Positions 25,964 through 35,711 of a stretch of 64,000 bases of DNA are shown here, piece by piece. Every line of letters starts with the position of its first letter. Position 1 is the first letter of the stretch. The translations under genes were made by a program, and so were the position numbers. Origin of the DNA: CBDCGV01 sp965216955. Lineage in GTDB: Bacteria; Bacteroidota; Bacteroidia; Chitinophagales; JADIYW01. The stretch spans positions 124,001-188,000 of the forward strand of contig CBDCGV010000016.1 of NCBI GenBank assembly GCA_965216955.1, in the 5' to 3' direction. The notes under the pieces are model-generated. The model was given only the letters and a program-made list of their open reading frames with translations. It did not search any database and was not told the DNA's origin.

Positions 25964-27130
25964 CTAATTACATTGTGGATGACTCTTCTGACATTTCTTA
26001 CCTGATGTAGGTATAAGCTTTCCAGTTGAACTAGAACATCTGTTATTACTTACCTCGTTAAAGAAATTCGTTAATTTAGCAATGAGATCATTATATCCCC
26101 ATGTTGGCAGTTCATGTCCTGCACCACAAACTACATCATACTTCACACAAACTCCATTAGAATTGAGGCGCTTATATATGCTTTCTCCTCCATATAACAT
26201 TGGATATGATTTGTTGTTATTGCACTGTGCAACTCTATTTTTGTTCCTATTTACAATATCATCACAATTGCCATGAAAAAGATAGGTAGGCACTCTGTTG
26301 TTATCTAACTGACTAAGCTGTTTCACAGCACCTGATAAAACAAAAATACCCGCTACATCAGAATTTATACCCATCGTTTTACTGCCTATATCATCTAACC
26401 CTCCTTCCCTGGTCACAAAAGTGTTGGGAATTTCACTATCATCTAAATAAGCCACATTTAAAGCAGTTGCCGCACCCGCACTATGCCCCCCTACAAAAAT
26501 TTGATTAGGATTTATACCAAGTCTTTGTGCATTTGCTTTTAAGTAACGTACGGCGGATTTCGCATCTTGCGTTGCTCTATATCCGGCATCAAAATAACTA
26601 TTTACTGTTTTGGTCTGATCTCCTAAACAAAGTCTAATTTTACTAGACCCCTCATAACCTGTTCTATATTCAATGGCAACACCAACGTACCCCTTCTTTG
26701 CAAAAGCTTTTGAAAACTCACTCATTCCATCTACCATTTTCATGAAAAAACCTCCGCCGAAAATGAAGACTACACATGGCCTATTTTTCAAATTGTCTCC
26801 CGCCGGAGTATAGATATCCATTAATAGATTCTTTGTACCACCATTCCAAGTCTTAACTCCTTTTGCAAAAGTTTCCGTTTTTCTATTAGTGCTATTAAAA
26901 ATGAAATCAACGTATCGCTTTCCATTTGGCCTATGTGGTGTACTATATGTCCCTTTACCAGTTGTTCTCCCTCCTCTTTGTGCTGTTTGACCATTATTAT
27001 TAGATGTTCCTTCATTTTTCTTCTGAGTATTGGCTTTATTTTGCTGATCAAGTTCCTGTAACAACTCACAACTCGAAAGAAAAACAACAGTTAATAGAAA
27101 TAAAAATGCTTTTAAAAGTCTTACTGTCAT
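25964..27130 (-). CDS. Lipoprotein esterase of the alpha/beta hydrolase (carboxylesterase) family
   Basis: 388 aa. The lipobox SSC gives lipidated Cys21, followed by a low-complexity Asn/Gln/Lys/Thr-rich linker to about residue 60. The hydrolase domain has the oxyanion block VFIFGGGFFM, the nucleophile elbow GGHSAGAAT, and a C-terminal GAGHELPTWG His. The overall form is that of hormone-sensitive-lipase/feruloyl-esterase-like proteins. It is predicted to sit on the cell surface or in the periplasm. The substrate is unknown. It is upstream of PPK2 (12 nt) and downstream of the ceramidase-like gene (67 nt). Confidence 0.8.
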   Translation of the reverse strand: MTVRLLKAFLFLLTVVFLSSCELLQELDQQNKANTQKKNEGTSNNNGQTAQRGGRTTGKGTYSTPHRPNGKRYVDFIFNSTNRKTETFAKGVKTWNGGTKNLLMDIYTPAGDNLKNRPCVVFIFGGGFFMKMVDGMSEFSKAFAKKGYVGVAIEYRTGYEGSSKIRLCLGDQTKTVNSYFDAGYRATQDAKSAVRYLKANAQRLGINPNQIFVGGHSAGAATALNVAYLDDSEIPNTFVTREGGLDDIGSKTMGINSDVAGIFVLSGAVKQLSQLDNNRVPTYLFHGNCDDIVNRNKNRVAQCNNNKSYPMLYGGESIYKRLNSNGVCVKYDVVCGAGHELPTWGYNDLIAKLTNFFNEVSNNRCSSSTGKLIPTSGKKCQKSHPQCN

Positions 27131-27197
27131 AACCTTATATTTGAAATATTTTTGTCTAAAATGATGCCAAAATACTAATTAAAGGATAAAATATAGT

Positions 27198-28049
27198 CTA
27201 TGTATAAATAAAACGGATCTTTCTAAAATAAATATACATAAATAGCAAACTCAATCCTGTTAAAATATGCCAAGCAGCATGTCCTTGAAGTAAGCTATCA
27301 GGATCACAAAGAATTTTTTTCACATCCAACACCCAAAATGTGTAAGCTAAAACAACAAAAAACAAAGCCAAAATAGGCCAAAATACTTTCACTTCCACTT
27401 CTTTCTTGCTCCACAAAAAAACTGCAATTCCCATTAAAACGATAATCATAAAAGGCAAAACAAAAGTGCTATTCATCTGCCATTTAAAAACATAAAAAAT
27501 CACATCTAAAGTAAGCATTAGCAAAAGCCAGCCATATACATTTCTTCTGCTTATTTCACTCGATTTTTTTTTCAAAAAGAACTCATTCATCCTCAAGCAA
27601 CCTACAATAATTACTGCAGCTATAGCTGCATATGTTCCAGCCATATCAAATCTTTGCATGACACGTGTCAATGATGCATGGTACAAAAAGCTACCCAAAC
27701 CTAAGTAAATCAAGGATAAGCCTGTAGCATAGGAGATTATAGGCATTTTAATAATAAGATTTTCACTATCGGTACTTTTTTTATCTGCAAACCCCATGAA
27801 CAAACAAACCAAACCACACCAGACAAATGCCAAGTTAGACCAACTATTCATTTTTTCTCTCAAAAAAGCATCCATCCTATTCTTTTCACAAAACTCTTCA
27901 TAGAGCCCTGCTGGACCTAACTGGATATCTTTCCAAAAAGCTGTTTCTCCAATTAGATTATTGATTATAATTATTGGAACTACAAAAAATACAACTAGTG
28001 ATAAAGTTGCATTTACAAAACCTGATTTTCGCCAATCACTTTGCAACAT
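27198..28049 (-). CDS. Ceramidase-type (CREST superfamily) multi-pass membrane protein
   Basis: 283 aa with about seven hydrophobic helices. Blocks match alkaline ceramidases: CEKNRM followed by NSWSNLAFV near the first helices, GLGSFLYHASLTR in the middle (His), and HAAWHILTGLS at the end (two His). In this superfamily the conserved Ser, Asp and His residues bind Zn2+ for amide hydrolysis. Some Bacteroidota make sphingolipids, which would offer a substrate, but no sphingolipid genes are in view. It is divergent from the M15 peptidase gene with 43 bp between. Confidence 0.75.
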   Translation of the reverse strand: MLQSDWRKSGFVNATLSLVVFFVVPIIIINNLIGETAFWKDIQLGPAGLYEEFCEKNRMDAFLREKMNSWSNLAFVWCGLVCLFMGFADKKSTDSENLIIKMPIISYATGLSLIYLGLGSFLYHASLTRVMQRFDMAGTYAAIAAVIIVGCLRMNEFFLKKKSSEISRRNVYGWLLLMLTLDVIFYVFKWQMNSTFVLPFMIIVLMGIAVFLWSKKEVEVKVFWPILALFFVVLAYTFWVLDVKKILCDPDSLLQGHAAWHILTGLSLLFMYIYFRKIRFIYT

Positions 28050-28092
28050 CTTTAAAAATAGGAATAATTACCTTTAACAAAGATTAGTCTTT

Positions 28093-28827
28093 GTGAAACA
28101 TTTTTTGAACATCTTATACTTAGTTCTATTTTTTCTTGCCATATGGTTATTTTCTCCGGCAAAGGAAAAGTTAGATCAATTATTGTACGATATGAAAACC
28201 CAACAGAAGATAATAACTCAGCAGTCAGAGATCGACGCTGTTTTGAACAAAATCAAGACTATTAGATATGAAAATTTACCCAATGACTATTTAGTATATA
28301 CATGGTCAGATCAAGAACCCTTTAAGAAAATACTTAGTACCAAAAGCTATTTTATAATTGAAAAACAACATTTTAATCGGTTTTTAGTAGGAGACCATAG
28401 AGTAAAATATTTTCTTCCGAACGACAAGTATTATAAGCGCCTTGTGCGTTCCTTTTCAAAAGGGAAAAACCTATATGCTTTAATAGATAATAAACTCCTT
28501 TATAAACTATTAGAACTTCAAGAAGCACTGTATCAAAAAGGGTATAATGAAACCGGTTTTAAGATTATTAATGGTCATAGGCATCCTCAAAAGAACAAAA
28601 GTGTAGGGGGAGCTTCAAAAAGTCGTCATATTCTTGGTGAAGCTTTAGACATCTCTATTTTAGATATAAATGATGACGGCAAGCGTAATTATGAGGACAA
28701 AGAAATTGTATTAGAAATATTAGAAAACAGTGTTATTGCGAATGAAGGCGGCATCGGACGTTATCCTCATTCTATGAGTATTCATTTTGATGTTAGAGGC
28801 TATAAAGCAAGATGGGACAAGCAATAA
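28093..28827 (+). CDS. M15-type peptidoglycan peptidase-like protein (YcbK/DUF882-like)
   Basis: 244 aa from a GTG start; an N-terminal hydrophobic stretch (residues 5-20) acts as signal or anchor. The zinc-peptidase pattern is seen late: GHRHPQKNKSVGG, SRHILGEALDISI (His and Asp ligands) and SIHFDVRG (His ligand). M15 enzymes cut D-Ala cross-links in cell wall. The N-terminal about 130 residues are not recognised. The SGNH hydrolase gene follows after 33 nt. Confidence 0.8.
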   Translation: MKHFLNILYLVLFFLAIWLFSPAKEKLDQLLYDMKTQQKIITQQSEIDAVLNKIKTIRYENLPNDYLVYTWSDQEPFKKILSTKSYFIIEKQHFNRFLVGDHRVKYFLPNDKYYKRLVRSFSKGKNLYALIDNKLLYKLLELQEALYQKGYNETGFKIINGHRHPQKNKSVGGASKSRHILGEALDISILDINDDGKRNYEDKEIVLEILENSVIANEGGIGRYPHSMSIHFDVRGYKARWDKQ

Positions 28828-28860
28828 CTAAAAACAGAAAACGTAATTTTACAAAACAAG

Positions 28861-29901
28861 ATGAACATTTTAAGAAAGATATTAATCTTTATAATCGCAT
28901 TATCAACGACCATTCTTGTTTGTGAATTTACACTGAGAAAAACAGACCGATTACCATTTAGCGTTAATGAAGAACAAAAGAAATTTTGGGAGTTCGATGA
29001 AGTTTTAGGATGGAAACATCGCCCTAATCAAAAAGGTTTTTTTGAAAAACCACAATTCAACACATCGATTGAAATTAATAGTAAAGGTTTAAGAGACGAT
29101 GAACATACCTATAGGCGACCCCACCCTTCAAAGAAGAGAGTATTAGTACTTGGTGACTCTTTTGCTTGGGGTTTTGGCGTTGAAAAAAGCGAAAGATTTA
29201 GTGAGCTTCTTGAACAACAATTAAATGTAGAAGTCATTAATGCAGGCGTTTCAGGTTATAGTACAGATCAAGAGTTTCTTTGGTATAAATATGAAGGCTA
29301 TCAATATGAAGTAGATTTAGTAGTTCTTCTTTTTTGCGGAAATGATGAATCAGACAATTACAAGGACAAAAATTACTTTGTTTATAACAAGCCTTCTTTT
29401 TCACTTAACAATGGAAAATTGGTAGATACAAAAAAAACAATTAGGAAAGCCAACGTTATAACAAAAGCATCTTATTACTTAATGCAAAAGTCGTCTTTCT
29501 ATTACCAATTTGTAAAAGCCTATTTGTTGATTATAAAACCGAAGCTAAAGGTGAAAGCAAAATGGGAAAAAAGGAGTAATCGAGATAAAAACTTTTTATT
29601 GACCCATACTATAATTCAACAATTACAAGAGGAAGTAAACAATCAAGATACTGCTTTCTTAATTTATGCTACTCCTCGATATTGGTTTAAAAATGAGAAA
29701 AAAGAGTATCTGTCTTTTCTAGAACAGTTAAATACAAATTTTCCAGGGAAGGTAATCGCTGAAAACTTCAATCCCAATAATTATGTCTTAACCACTATTC
29801 ACAATAATCTTCATTGGAATGCCACAGGCCATAAAATGGTCAGTCAGCAAATACATAATTACATTATCGAAAACCAACTTTTTAGTGACGCTAAAAAGTA
29901 A
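28861..29901 (+). CDS. SGNH/GDSL hydrolase family protein, membrane-anchored
   Basis: 346 aa. The N-terminal hydrophobic segment (residues 5-21) is read as a signal anchor. GDSFAWG at 98-104 has the nucleophile Ser100, NAGVSGYSTDQ provides the Gly block, CGNDES the Asn block and NNLHWNATGH the catalytic His. It resembles the two SGNH proteins of the first 4 kb. Probably an extracytoplasmic esterase or acetyl-transfer enzyme; the partner M15 peptidase upstream hints at cell-wall glycans. Its last 11 nt overlap the convergent phosphatase gene. Confidence 0.85.
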   Translation: MNILRKILIFIIALSTTILVCEFTLRKTDRLPFSVNEEQKKFWEFDEVLGWKHRPNQKGFFEKPQFNTSIEINSKGLRDDEHTYRRPHPSKKRVLVLGDSFAWGFGVEKSERFSELLEQQLNVEVINAGVSGYSTDQEFLWYKYEGYQYEVDLVVLLFCGNDESDNYKDKNYFVYNKPSFSLNNGKLVDTKKTIRKANVITKASYYLMQKSSFYYQFVKAYLLIIKPKLKVKAKWEKRSNRDKNFLLTHTIIQQLQEEVNNQDTAFLIYATPRYWFKNEKKEYLSFLEQLNTNFPGKVIAENFNPNNYVLTTIHNNLHWNATGHKMVSQQIHNYIIENQLFSDAKK

Positions 29902-30955
29902 GTTCGCTCATAGGAATTGTTTTTTGTATTACAGGTGTATTGGCTCTATTATAAACCGTCAAATCCACTTCAACTGCATTGGTCGTTCTACCATTTGGAG
30001 TAGAAATTTCATCTCCCCATTTAATATCAATTATCCCAAAATTTAGATTTGTAAAAGGCCTCCCTTCTCTATATTTATTTTTTTGAGCATGTAATTCATG
30101 ATGCGTTAACCCACTAGAAGTTAAATCGTAGATAGGATACAAATCTGTTTCTTCTCTTTTACTCAATTCTGCATAATGTATATCTCCACTTATGAAAAAC
30201 AAATTTTCAGCCTGAGTTGATCTTATAAGATCAAACATTCTTTCCATTTCATGAGGATAATTTGCCCATGCTTCATATCCATTTTCTTCTATGCAAAACT
30301 GAGTACTTGTACCAATGATTCTAACATCTGCTGGTTTTAACAATTCTTGCTCTAGCCAAGTCCATTGCGCCTCCCCTAATATATCTTTGGTTACATCACT
30401 TGTTGGAGAGATAGGCTCACCAGAAATAATATCCAAATTCCAACGAGTATCTAACAAAATAATCTGTAATTTATGATTTTCATCTCCATAATAATAAGAT
30501 TCGTATACTCCGTCTCTTGTTCGCATTGGACTATTCTCGGGCACATCCCAAAATTTCATAAATAAATTTTTAGCGCCTTGCTTGTTAGAAAAATTTACGC
30601 CTCCATTATTTTCTCCATAATCGTGATCATCCCAAGTTGCGATAGTTGGAATATTGTCTTTGATATATTTAAACTCGGGGTGCCCGTAATAAAGATCATA
30701 TTGTAATTGAATCCAATTATAGTTGGTCCCAAATGGATCTAAATATACATTATCCCCCATTGCTATATATAAGTCTGGATTATGTCTCTTAATAGTTTTA
30801 TAAATATTGAAATTCAAGGCCTGATTAGAACATGACCCAAAAGCTATCTTAGAAACATTTCCTTCTACACCCACAAAAATATCATCATCCCTACAAGAAA
30901 CAATAAGTACAAGGATCAAACCAATAACTGGCAATAAAGAGATTAATTTTTTCAT
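29891..30955 (-). CDS. PhoD-like alkaline phosphatase/phosphodiesterase lipoprotein
   Basis: 354 aa. The lipobox VSC gives lipidated Cys21. Metallophosphatase blocks of the PhoD family are present: GSCSNQ, MGDNVYLDPFG, TWDDHDYGEN, LDTRWNLD, STQFCIEENGYE and FISGDIHYAELS. These bind Fe/Ca and hydrolyse phosphate mono- or diesters outside the cytoplasm. Length is shorter than Bacillus PhoD but usual for the Bacteroidota version. Its 3' end overlaps the SGNH gene by 11 nt. Confidence 0.9.
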   Translation of the reverse strand: MKKLISLLPVIGLILVLIVSCRDDDIFVGVEGNVSKIAFGSCSNQALNFNIYKTIKRHNPDLYIAMGDNVYLDPFGTNYNWIQLQYDLYYGHPEFKYIKDNIPTIATWDDHDYGENNGGVNFSNKQGAKNLFMKFWDVPENSPMRTRDGVYESYYYGDENHKLQIILLDTRWNLDIISGEPISPTSDVTKDILGEAQWTWLEQELLKPADVRIIGTSTQFCIEENGYEAWANYPHEMERMFDLIRSTQAENLFFISGDIHYAELSKREETDLYPIYDLTSSGLTHHELHAQKNKYREGRPFTNLNFGIIDIKWGDEISTPNGRTTNAVEVDLTVYNRANTPVIQKTIPMSELTF

Positions 30956-31041
30956 AAAAGTATTATTTGAATTTATTTACACCTATAAACCGCAATAAAT
31001 ATAGGCATAATTCACATTTAAAGAAAAGTAATTTTTTTAAA

Positions 31042-32646
31042 TCATCGTCTTCTCCTTGTAGCACTTAACCCCAAAACACCTAATAATCCACGAGCTACTT
31101 CTCGGGCAAAGGTTCTTCCAATCTGTCTAGTAGTTGTACTATTAAGCACTTTTTCAAAAGTTGATTTTTCTTTTCGTGTTGATCTAGATTTAGAGGTAGT
31201 GCTCTTCTTCTTCTTTTCGGCTTTAGTTGCTTTTTCTATTTTTTTACTTAACATCTCATATGCACTTTCTCTATCAACCTCCTCATTGTACCGCTTTATG
31301 ATCTTTGATTTTTTTAGTAATTCAGCCTTTTCTTGAGTAGTGATAACATCCATCCGTGAGGCTGGAGCTCTAAGTAAAGTATGCACTAATGGGGTTGGTA
31401 TTCCTTTTTCATTAAGCACCGTAATAAAGGCTTCTCCTATACCTAACTGTGTTATTGTTTTATCAACTTTGTAATATTCTGTGAAAGGATAGTTTTCTGC
31501 TACTAATTTAATTGCCTTTCTATCTTTAGCTGTAAACGCACGTAAAGCATGCTGTAATTTCATCCCTAGCTGGCCTAATACATCATTAGGAATATCTGAA
31601 GGATTTTGAGTGCAAAAGAAAATTCCAACACCTTTTGATCGAATAAGCTTCACAATCGTTTCAATTTGTCCCAATAACGCTTTAGAAGCCTCATTAAACA
31701 CCAGATGTGCTTCGTCTATAAATATCACTAATTTAGGTTGATCAGCATCCCCCTCCTCAGGAAATTTTTCATAAACCTCTGCTAGCAAGCATAGCATAAA
31801 AGTCGAAAATAATTTCGGTTTATCTTGAATATCATCTAGACGCAAAACATTTATAAATCCTCTTCCTTTCCTATCTTTTCTAAGCAAATCTTCTACATCG
31901 AAAGAACGTTCCCCAAAAAACAACTCTGCCCCCTGTGTTTCCAGCTCTATCATTTTCCTTAAAATCGCTCCTACAGATGCAGAACTTATTCGACCATACT
32001 CTTGTTCGATTTCTGCTTTCCCTTCATTTGAAACATATTGTAAAGCTTTTCTAAAATCTTTCAAATCCAATAATGGTAATCCAAAATCATCGCAATATTT
32101 AAAAACCAATGCTATAACTCCTGCCTGTGTTTCATTTACTTCCAAGATTTTGGAAAACAACACAGGTCCAAATTCTGAAACAGTTGCACGAAGCCTTATC
32201 CCATCTTGATCTGAAATAGACATCAATTCCACAGGAGACCCTATAGCTTTCCAAGGTTCTCCAATTAAATTATGGCGCTCATCAATTTTTGGATGCGGAT
32301 TCCCAGGTTTTGACAAACCACTTAAATCTCCCTTTACATCCATTAGCAAGACGCCCACCCCCTTACCAGAAAGTTGTTCCGCTAATATTTGTAGCGTCTT
32401 CGTCTTTCCTGTTCCTGTTGCACCAGCAATTAAACCATGCCTATTGAATGTTTTCAAAGGTGCTTTTACTAAAACCTCTTGGAGAGGTTTTTCATCCAAT
32501 ATTGCTGTTCCCAAGGTAATCGCATCGCCTTTAAAAGTATATCCTTTTTCAACTTCTTTTACAAAAGCTGAATTTGGAACATCTGTAACTTCACCATCAG
32601 TCAATAATTGCTTTAAATCGCTTTTTGAAAGTCCTTTTTTACTCAT
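31042..32646 (-). CDS. HerA-like DUF853 (YjgR) family ATPase
   Basis: 534 aa. Walker A GATGTGKT is at 75-82 and Walker B in LVIFIDEAHLVF; the DUF853 blocks FNRHGLIAGATG, LLMDVKGDLSG, GVGIFFCTQNPSDIP and the final Arg-rich tail are present. Proteins of this HerA/FtsK-type clade are hexameric translocases, but the YjgR role is not settled. It begins 6 nt after the beta-CASP nuclease gene, so the two are surely co-transcribed and may cooperate in nucleic-acid processing. Confidence 0.9.
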   Translation of the reverse strand: MSKKGLSKSDLKQLLTDGEVTDVPNSAFVKEVEKGYTFKGDAITLGTAILDEKPLQEVLVKAPLKTFNRHGLIAGATGTGKTKTLQILAEQLSGKGVGVLLMDVKGDLSGLSKPGNPHPKIDERHNLIGEPWKAIGSPVELMSISDQDGIRLRATVSEFGPVLFSKILEVNETQAGVIALVFKYCDDFGLPLLDLKDFRKALQYVSNEGKAEIEQEYGRISSASVGAILRKMIELETQGAELFFGERSFDVEDLLRKDRKGRGFINVLRLDDIQDKPKLFSTFMLCLLAEVYEKFPEEGDADQPKLVIFIDEAHLVFNEASKALLGQIETIVKLIRSKGVGIFFCTQNPSDIPNDVLGQLGMKLQHALRAFTAKDRKAIKLVAENYPFTEYYKVDKTITQLGIGEAFITVLNEKGIPTPLVHTLLRAPASRMDVITTQEKAELLKKSKIIKRYNEEVDRESAYEMLSKKIEKATKAEKKKKSTTSKSRSTRKEKSTFEKVLNSTTTRQIGRTFAREVARGLLGVLGLSATRRRR

Positions 32647-32652
32647 TTTATC

Positions 32653-34059
32653 TTATAAATTGAAAACTTGTCCTAAGTTAGGAATTTCTACTTTTCTAAA
32701 TCCTTCTTCTAACAAGTGGTCCTTAAATTTATGTTGGCGTTTGGGTTCACCATGCACTAAAAATATCTTTTTTAACTTCTTTTTATCCTGCAATTCTAGA
32801 AATTCTGTCATTTCCCATTGATCACCATGTGCACTTAATGAATTCACCACCTCAATATTAGCTTTTACTTTTTTCTCTACTCCAAATATTTTAACCTTAT
32901 CTGGTTTATTCACTAGGAAGGCACCTAATGTATGTGGCGCACAATACCCTACAATTAAAACCGTGTTTGCATCATCATCAATATTATTAAATATATGATG
33001 CCTTACACGCCCTGCACTTGCCATTCCTGACGCACTAATAATAATGGCAGGTTCTTTCAAATCATTTAGGGCTTTTGATCTTTCTACCTTTCTTATATAG
33101 CTAAGGTTATTAAATCCAAAAGGATTCGGATCTATATGCATATAATCGTTAATCTCTTCATCAAAACACTCCGGATGCAATCTAAATATTTCAGTTGCAT
33201 TAACCGCTAGTGGGCTATCAACAAACACTTTTATTTTAGGAAGTTGTCCACTCGTTTCTAATTTATCCAGCATATAAACAATCTCTTGTGTCCTCCCCAC
33301 ACTAAAAGCAGGAATAATTAGCTTTCCTTTTTTGGCTACACAGGTCTCAAAAATTATTTGCTTGAATTTTTCTACATTATCCTTATTACTGGAATGTCTT
33401 TTACCCCCATAAGTCGATTCACAAATTAAATAATCTACAGGGTCAATAGGGATCGGATCTCTTAAAATTGGCCTATCGGGTCTACCAATATCTCCAGTAA
33501 AGCCAATGTATGATGTATGAAAATCATCCTTTTCAATAGCAAGAACCACACTTGCACTGCCTAAGATATGGCCTGCATCTTTAAAGAGAATTTTTACCTG
33601 TTTATCAATTGTAATCCATCTATTGTATCCAACACCAATGAAACTCTCTAGCGAAGCCCTCGCATCTTTTATGTTATAAAGCGGCTCCACTTTTGTGCGC
33701 TTACCTCTTTTTTTATTGGTTTTATTGATAAATTCAGCGTCTCTCTCTTGAATATAAGCACTATCAATGAGCATAATAGAAGCTAAATCTCTCGTGGCAC
33801 TTGTACAATAAATAGGACCATCAAAACCATCTTTTACTAGTTTAGGTATTCTACCACTATGATCAATATGCGCATGAGAAAGCACAACATAATCTATATC
33901 TTTGGGATCAAACTCCCAATCTTTATTAAAATCATCAAACGCTTCTTCTCTACCCTGATACAAACCACAATCTAACAATATCTTTTTCCCATTGTCCAAT
34001 ATCAAAAGGTGAGCACTTCCTGTGACTGTTTTCGCCGCTCCACAAAATTTTAGCTTCAT
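32653..34059 (-). CDS. Metallo-beta-lactamase/beta-CASP ribonuclease-like protein
   Basis: 468 aa. Zinc motif HAHIDH at 62-67, with the family blocks GAAKTVTGS and LLDCGLYQG before it and GFTGDIGRPDRP, CESTYGG, PAFSVGRTQEI, SGMASAGRVRHH and SLSAHGD after. These include the beta-CASP insert and the C-terminal RNA-specificity part. Such proteins are RNA endo/exonucleases related to CPSF-73 and archaeal aCPSF. Cytoplasmic. It is upstream of the HerA-like gene by 6 nt. Confidence 0.92.
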   Translation of the reverse strand: MKLKFCGAAKTVTGSAHLLILDNGKKILLDCGLYQGREEAFDDFNKDWEFDPKDIDYVVLSHAHIDHSGRIPKLVKDGFDGPIYCTSATRDLASIMLIDSAYIQERDAEFINKTNKKRGKRTKVEPLYNIKDARASLESFIGVGYNRWITIDKQVKILFKDAGHILGSASVVLAIEKDDFHTSYIGFTGDIGRPDRPILRDPIPIDPVDYLICESTYGGKRHSSNKDNVEKFKQIIFETCVAKKGKLIIPAFSVGRTQEIVYMLDKLETSGQLPKIKVFVDSPLAVNATEIFRLHPECFDEEINDYMHIDPNPFGFNNLSYIRKVERSKALNDLKEPAIIISASGMASAGRVRHHIFNNIDDDANTVLIVGYCAPHTLGAFLVNKPDKVKIFGVEKKVKANIEVVNSLSAHGDQWEMTEFLELQDKKKLKKIFLVHGEPKRQHKFKDHLLEEGFRKVEIPNLGQVFNL

Positions 34060-34194
34060 ATTAAACGTTTAAAAGTTTTCAAAGTCAAAAATAGCATGTA
34101 TCCTGCCTTTTCAACAAAAATGTGGATAACTGGCATGGACTTTGAAATAAGAACAAATTAGTTTTGATAATTACTGATAATCACGCATTTAAAT

Positions 34195-34701
34195 ATGAAT
34201 ATCATGGCAAACAACTTGAAGTTACCAACAATAATGTTAACATTTACTTTATTATTCTCAACAAGCGCAGAAGCAAAATGGCGATTTTTTAAAAAATATT
34301 CTGTAAATAGATCCATTACAAAATCTCAGTTAGTAAATAAAGCTGCAAAGCCAAAGAAAGAAATATGGGTCGTTGATATATGGGCTAGCTGGTGCGCCCC
34401 ATGTGTTGCTGCAATACCTGAGCTAAAAGAGCTTTATTCAGAATATCAAAATAAGAATGTAGAATTTATTAGTGTTTCTTATGATGTTAAAAGAAAGGAT
34501 TGGGTCAGAGCACTTTTTAGGTTACAAATGCCATGGCCACAAATAATCAACTACAATCCTCCTTTTGAAGAGGATGAAGTAAAATGGCAATTTCCACATA
34601 CGGCATTACCTGCATTATATTTAATAGATAAAAAAGGGAATATTGCTCAAATGAGGAATATGAATGATTTGAAATACAACCTTTCTTTATTGACAAGGTA
34701 A
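34195..34701 (+). CDS. Thioredoxin-like (TlpA-type) exported protein
   Basis: 168 aa; Met1 (34195) and Met4 (34204) are both possible starts. The signal peptide ends near SAEA-K27. The thioredoxin motif WASWCAPC (Cys67, Cys70) is followed by a cis-Pro-containing stretch (HTALPALYLIDKKG). Exported TlpA-type proteins reduce or exchange disulfides in the periplasm. It stands before a gene of unknown function (42-nt gap). Confidence 0.88.
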   Translation: MNIMANNLKLPTIMLTFTLLFSTSAEAKWRFFKKYSVNRSITKSQLVNKAAKPKKEIWVVDIWASWCAPCVAAIPELKELYSEYQNKNVEFISVSYDVKRKDWVRALFRLQMPWPQIINYNPPFEEDEVKWQFPHTALPALYLIDKKGNIAQMRNMNDLKYNLSLLTR

Positions 34702-34743
34702 TTTGGCAAGTTATTTGTATCTTCAAACATATAAGTTTGTACA

Positions 34744-35196
34744 ATGTTTGAAGACACCATTAAAAACTTCGAGGAAGAAGTTAAAAAACATATCAAAGAA
34801 AAATTTGGGCTTACCGATCAAGAAGCAAATTCAACAGGTATTGTCTTAAAAGATTATTTTGAGGAGTTTCTATCTGGAAATGGGTTAAAAGAGAATTTTG
34901 AAACAGTAAAAAATTGGTTTAGCAATAATGCTGACCATCTTAAAGATCGTCAACTATTTGATAAAATAACGGATCTTGACCTTGTTGAAGAATTAAAACA
35001 ACGTGCTGGACTAAGTGAAGAAACGGCGCAAAAAATAAAGGATTTTTCTATTGCAGAAGTTACAAATAACTTAAAAAATGAATTTACTAATAGTGAAGGG
35101 AAATTAGATCTTCCAAAGATTATTGAGAAATTGAATTTACAATCATTAGAAGAAAGCTCAAAAGACTTGTTTAATAAGCTCAAAAATAAATTGTAA
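34744..35196 (+). CDS. Hypothetical helical protein
   Basis: 150 aa, not recognised. There is no signal peptide, no Cys and no long hydrophobic segment. It is rich in Glu, Lys, Asn and Leu and is probably all alpha-helical, with several amphipathic helices. A bidirectional terminator follows directly. It is likely cytoplasmic; the gap from the thioredoxin-like gene allows co-transcription. Confidence 0.65.
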   Translation: MFEDTIKNFEEEVKKHIKEKFGLTDQEANSTGIVLKDYFEEFLSGNGLKENFETVKNWFSNNADHLKDRQLFDKITDLDLVEELKQRAGLSEETAQKIKDFSIAEVTNNLKNEFTNSEGKLDLPKIIEKLNLQSLEESSKDLFNKLKNKL

Positions 35197-35204
35197 AAAA
35201 TTAA

Positions 35205-35236
35205 AAGGGCGACAAAATTCTTAAATTGTCGCCCTT
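35205..35236. terminator. Bidirectional intrinsic terminator
   Basis: An 11-bp perfect stem (35205-35215 with 35226-35236) and a 10-base AT loop, between the convergent hypothetical gene and YegP gene. Confidence 0.85.
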
Positions 35237-35268
35237 ACTACTTATTATTATTTACTACTTTAGTTTGA

Positions 35269-35601
35269 CTATTTTTCCGTCAAATCTTTAACTCCAGCTT
35301 CCGGTGCATTCTTTTTAATAGAAGCTATCCCTTTTTGCATAGTTGCATTTGATGCATACATCTGACTCTTACCGATTACTTGACCATTAGTTGATTTCAA
35401 ATTAAAGAACTTTTTACCATTCTTTGCTTCTTTCAGTTCCCAACACTTTTCGTTACCACAATTCTTCCTAACTGATTCAACACCATTCAGAGCGCTTTTC
35501 TTTGCTTTGTATCCTTCACTTGCAATAATAATTTGACCATTTCTTGCTTTCAGTCTGAAGTAATATTCACCGCTTTTTTCACTTTGATAAATCTCGAACA
35601 T
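35269..35601 (-). CDS. YegP family (DUF1508) protein
   Basis: 110 aa made of two tandem DUF1508 units of about 45 residues: FEIYQSEKSGEYYFRLKARN at 2-21 with its NGQII continuation, and WELKEAKNGKKFFNLKSTNGQV at about 52-73. Each unit is a small beta-beta-beta-alpha fold. The family is small, cytoplasmic and of unknown function, often linked with stress. Length is the usual two-repeat form. Confidence 0.9.
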   Translation of the reverse strand: MFEIYQSEKSGEYYFRLKARNGQIIIASEGYKAKKSALNGVESVRKNCGNEKCWELKEAKNGKKFFNLKSTNGQVIGKSQMYASNATMQKGIASIKKNAPEAGVKDLTEK

Positions 35602-35711
35602 TGTTTTGTATTTTACTTTTAATAATTTTGAATCTAATATATCAATTTTAACATAACATTAAAAACCCCGTTTCTTCAACTTATAAACATTAAAAAAAAC
35701 CTCATTTAAAA

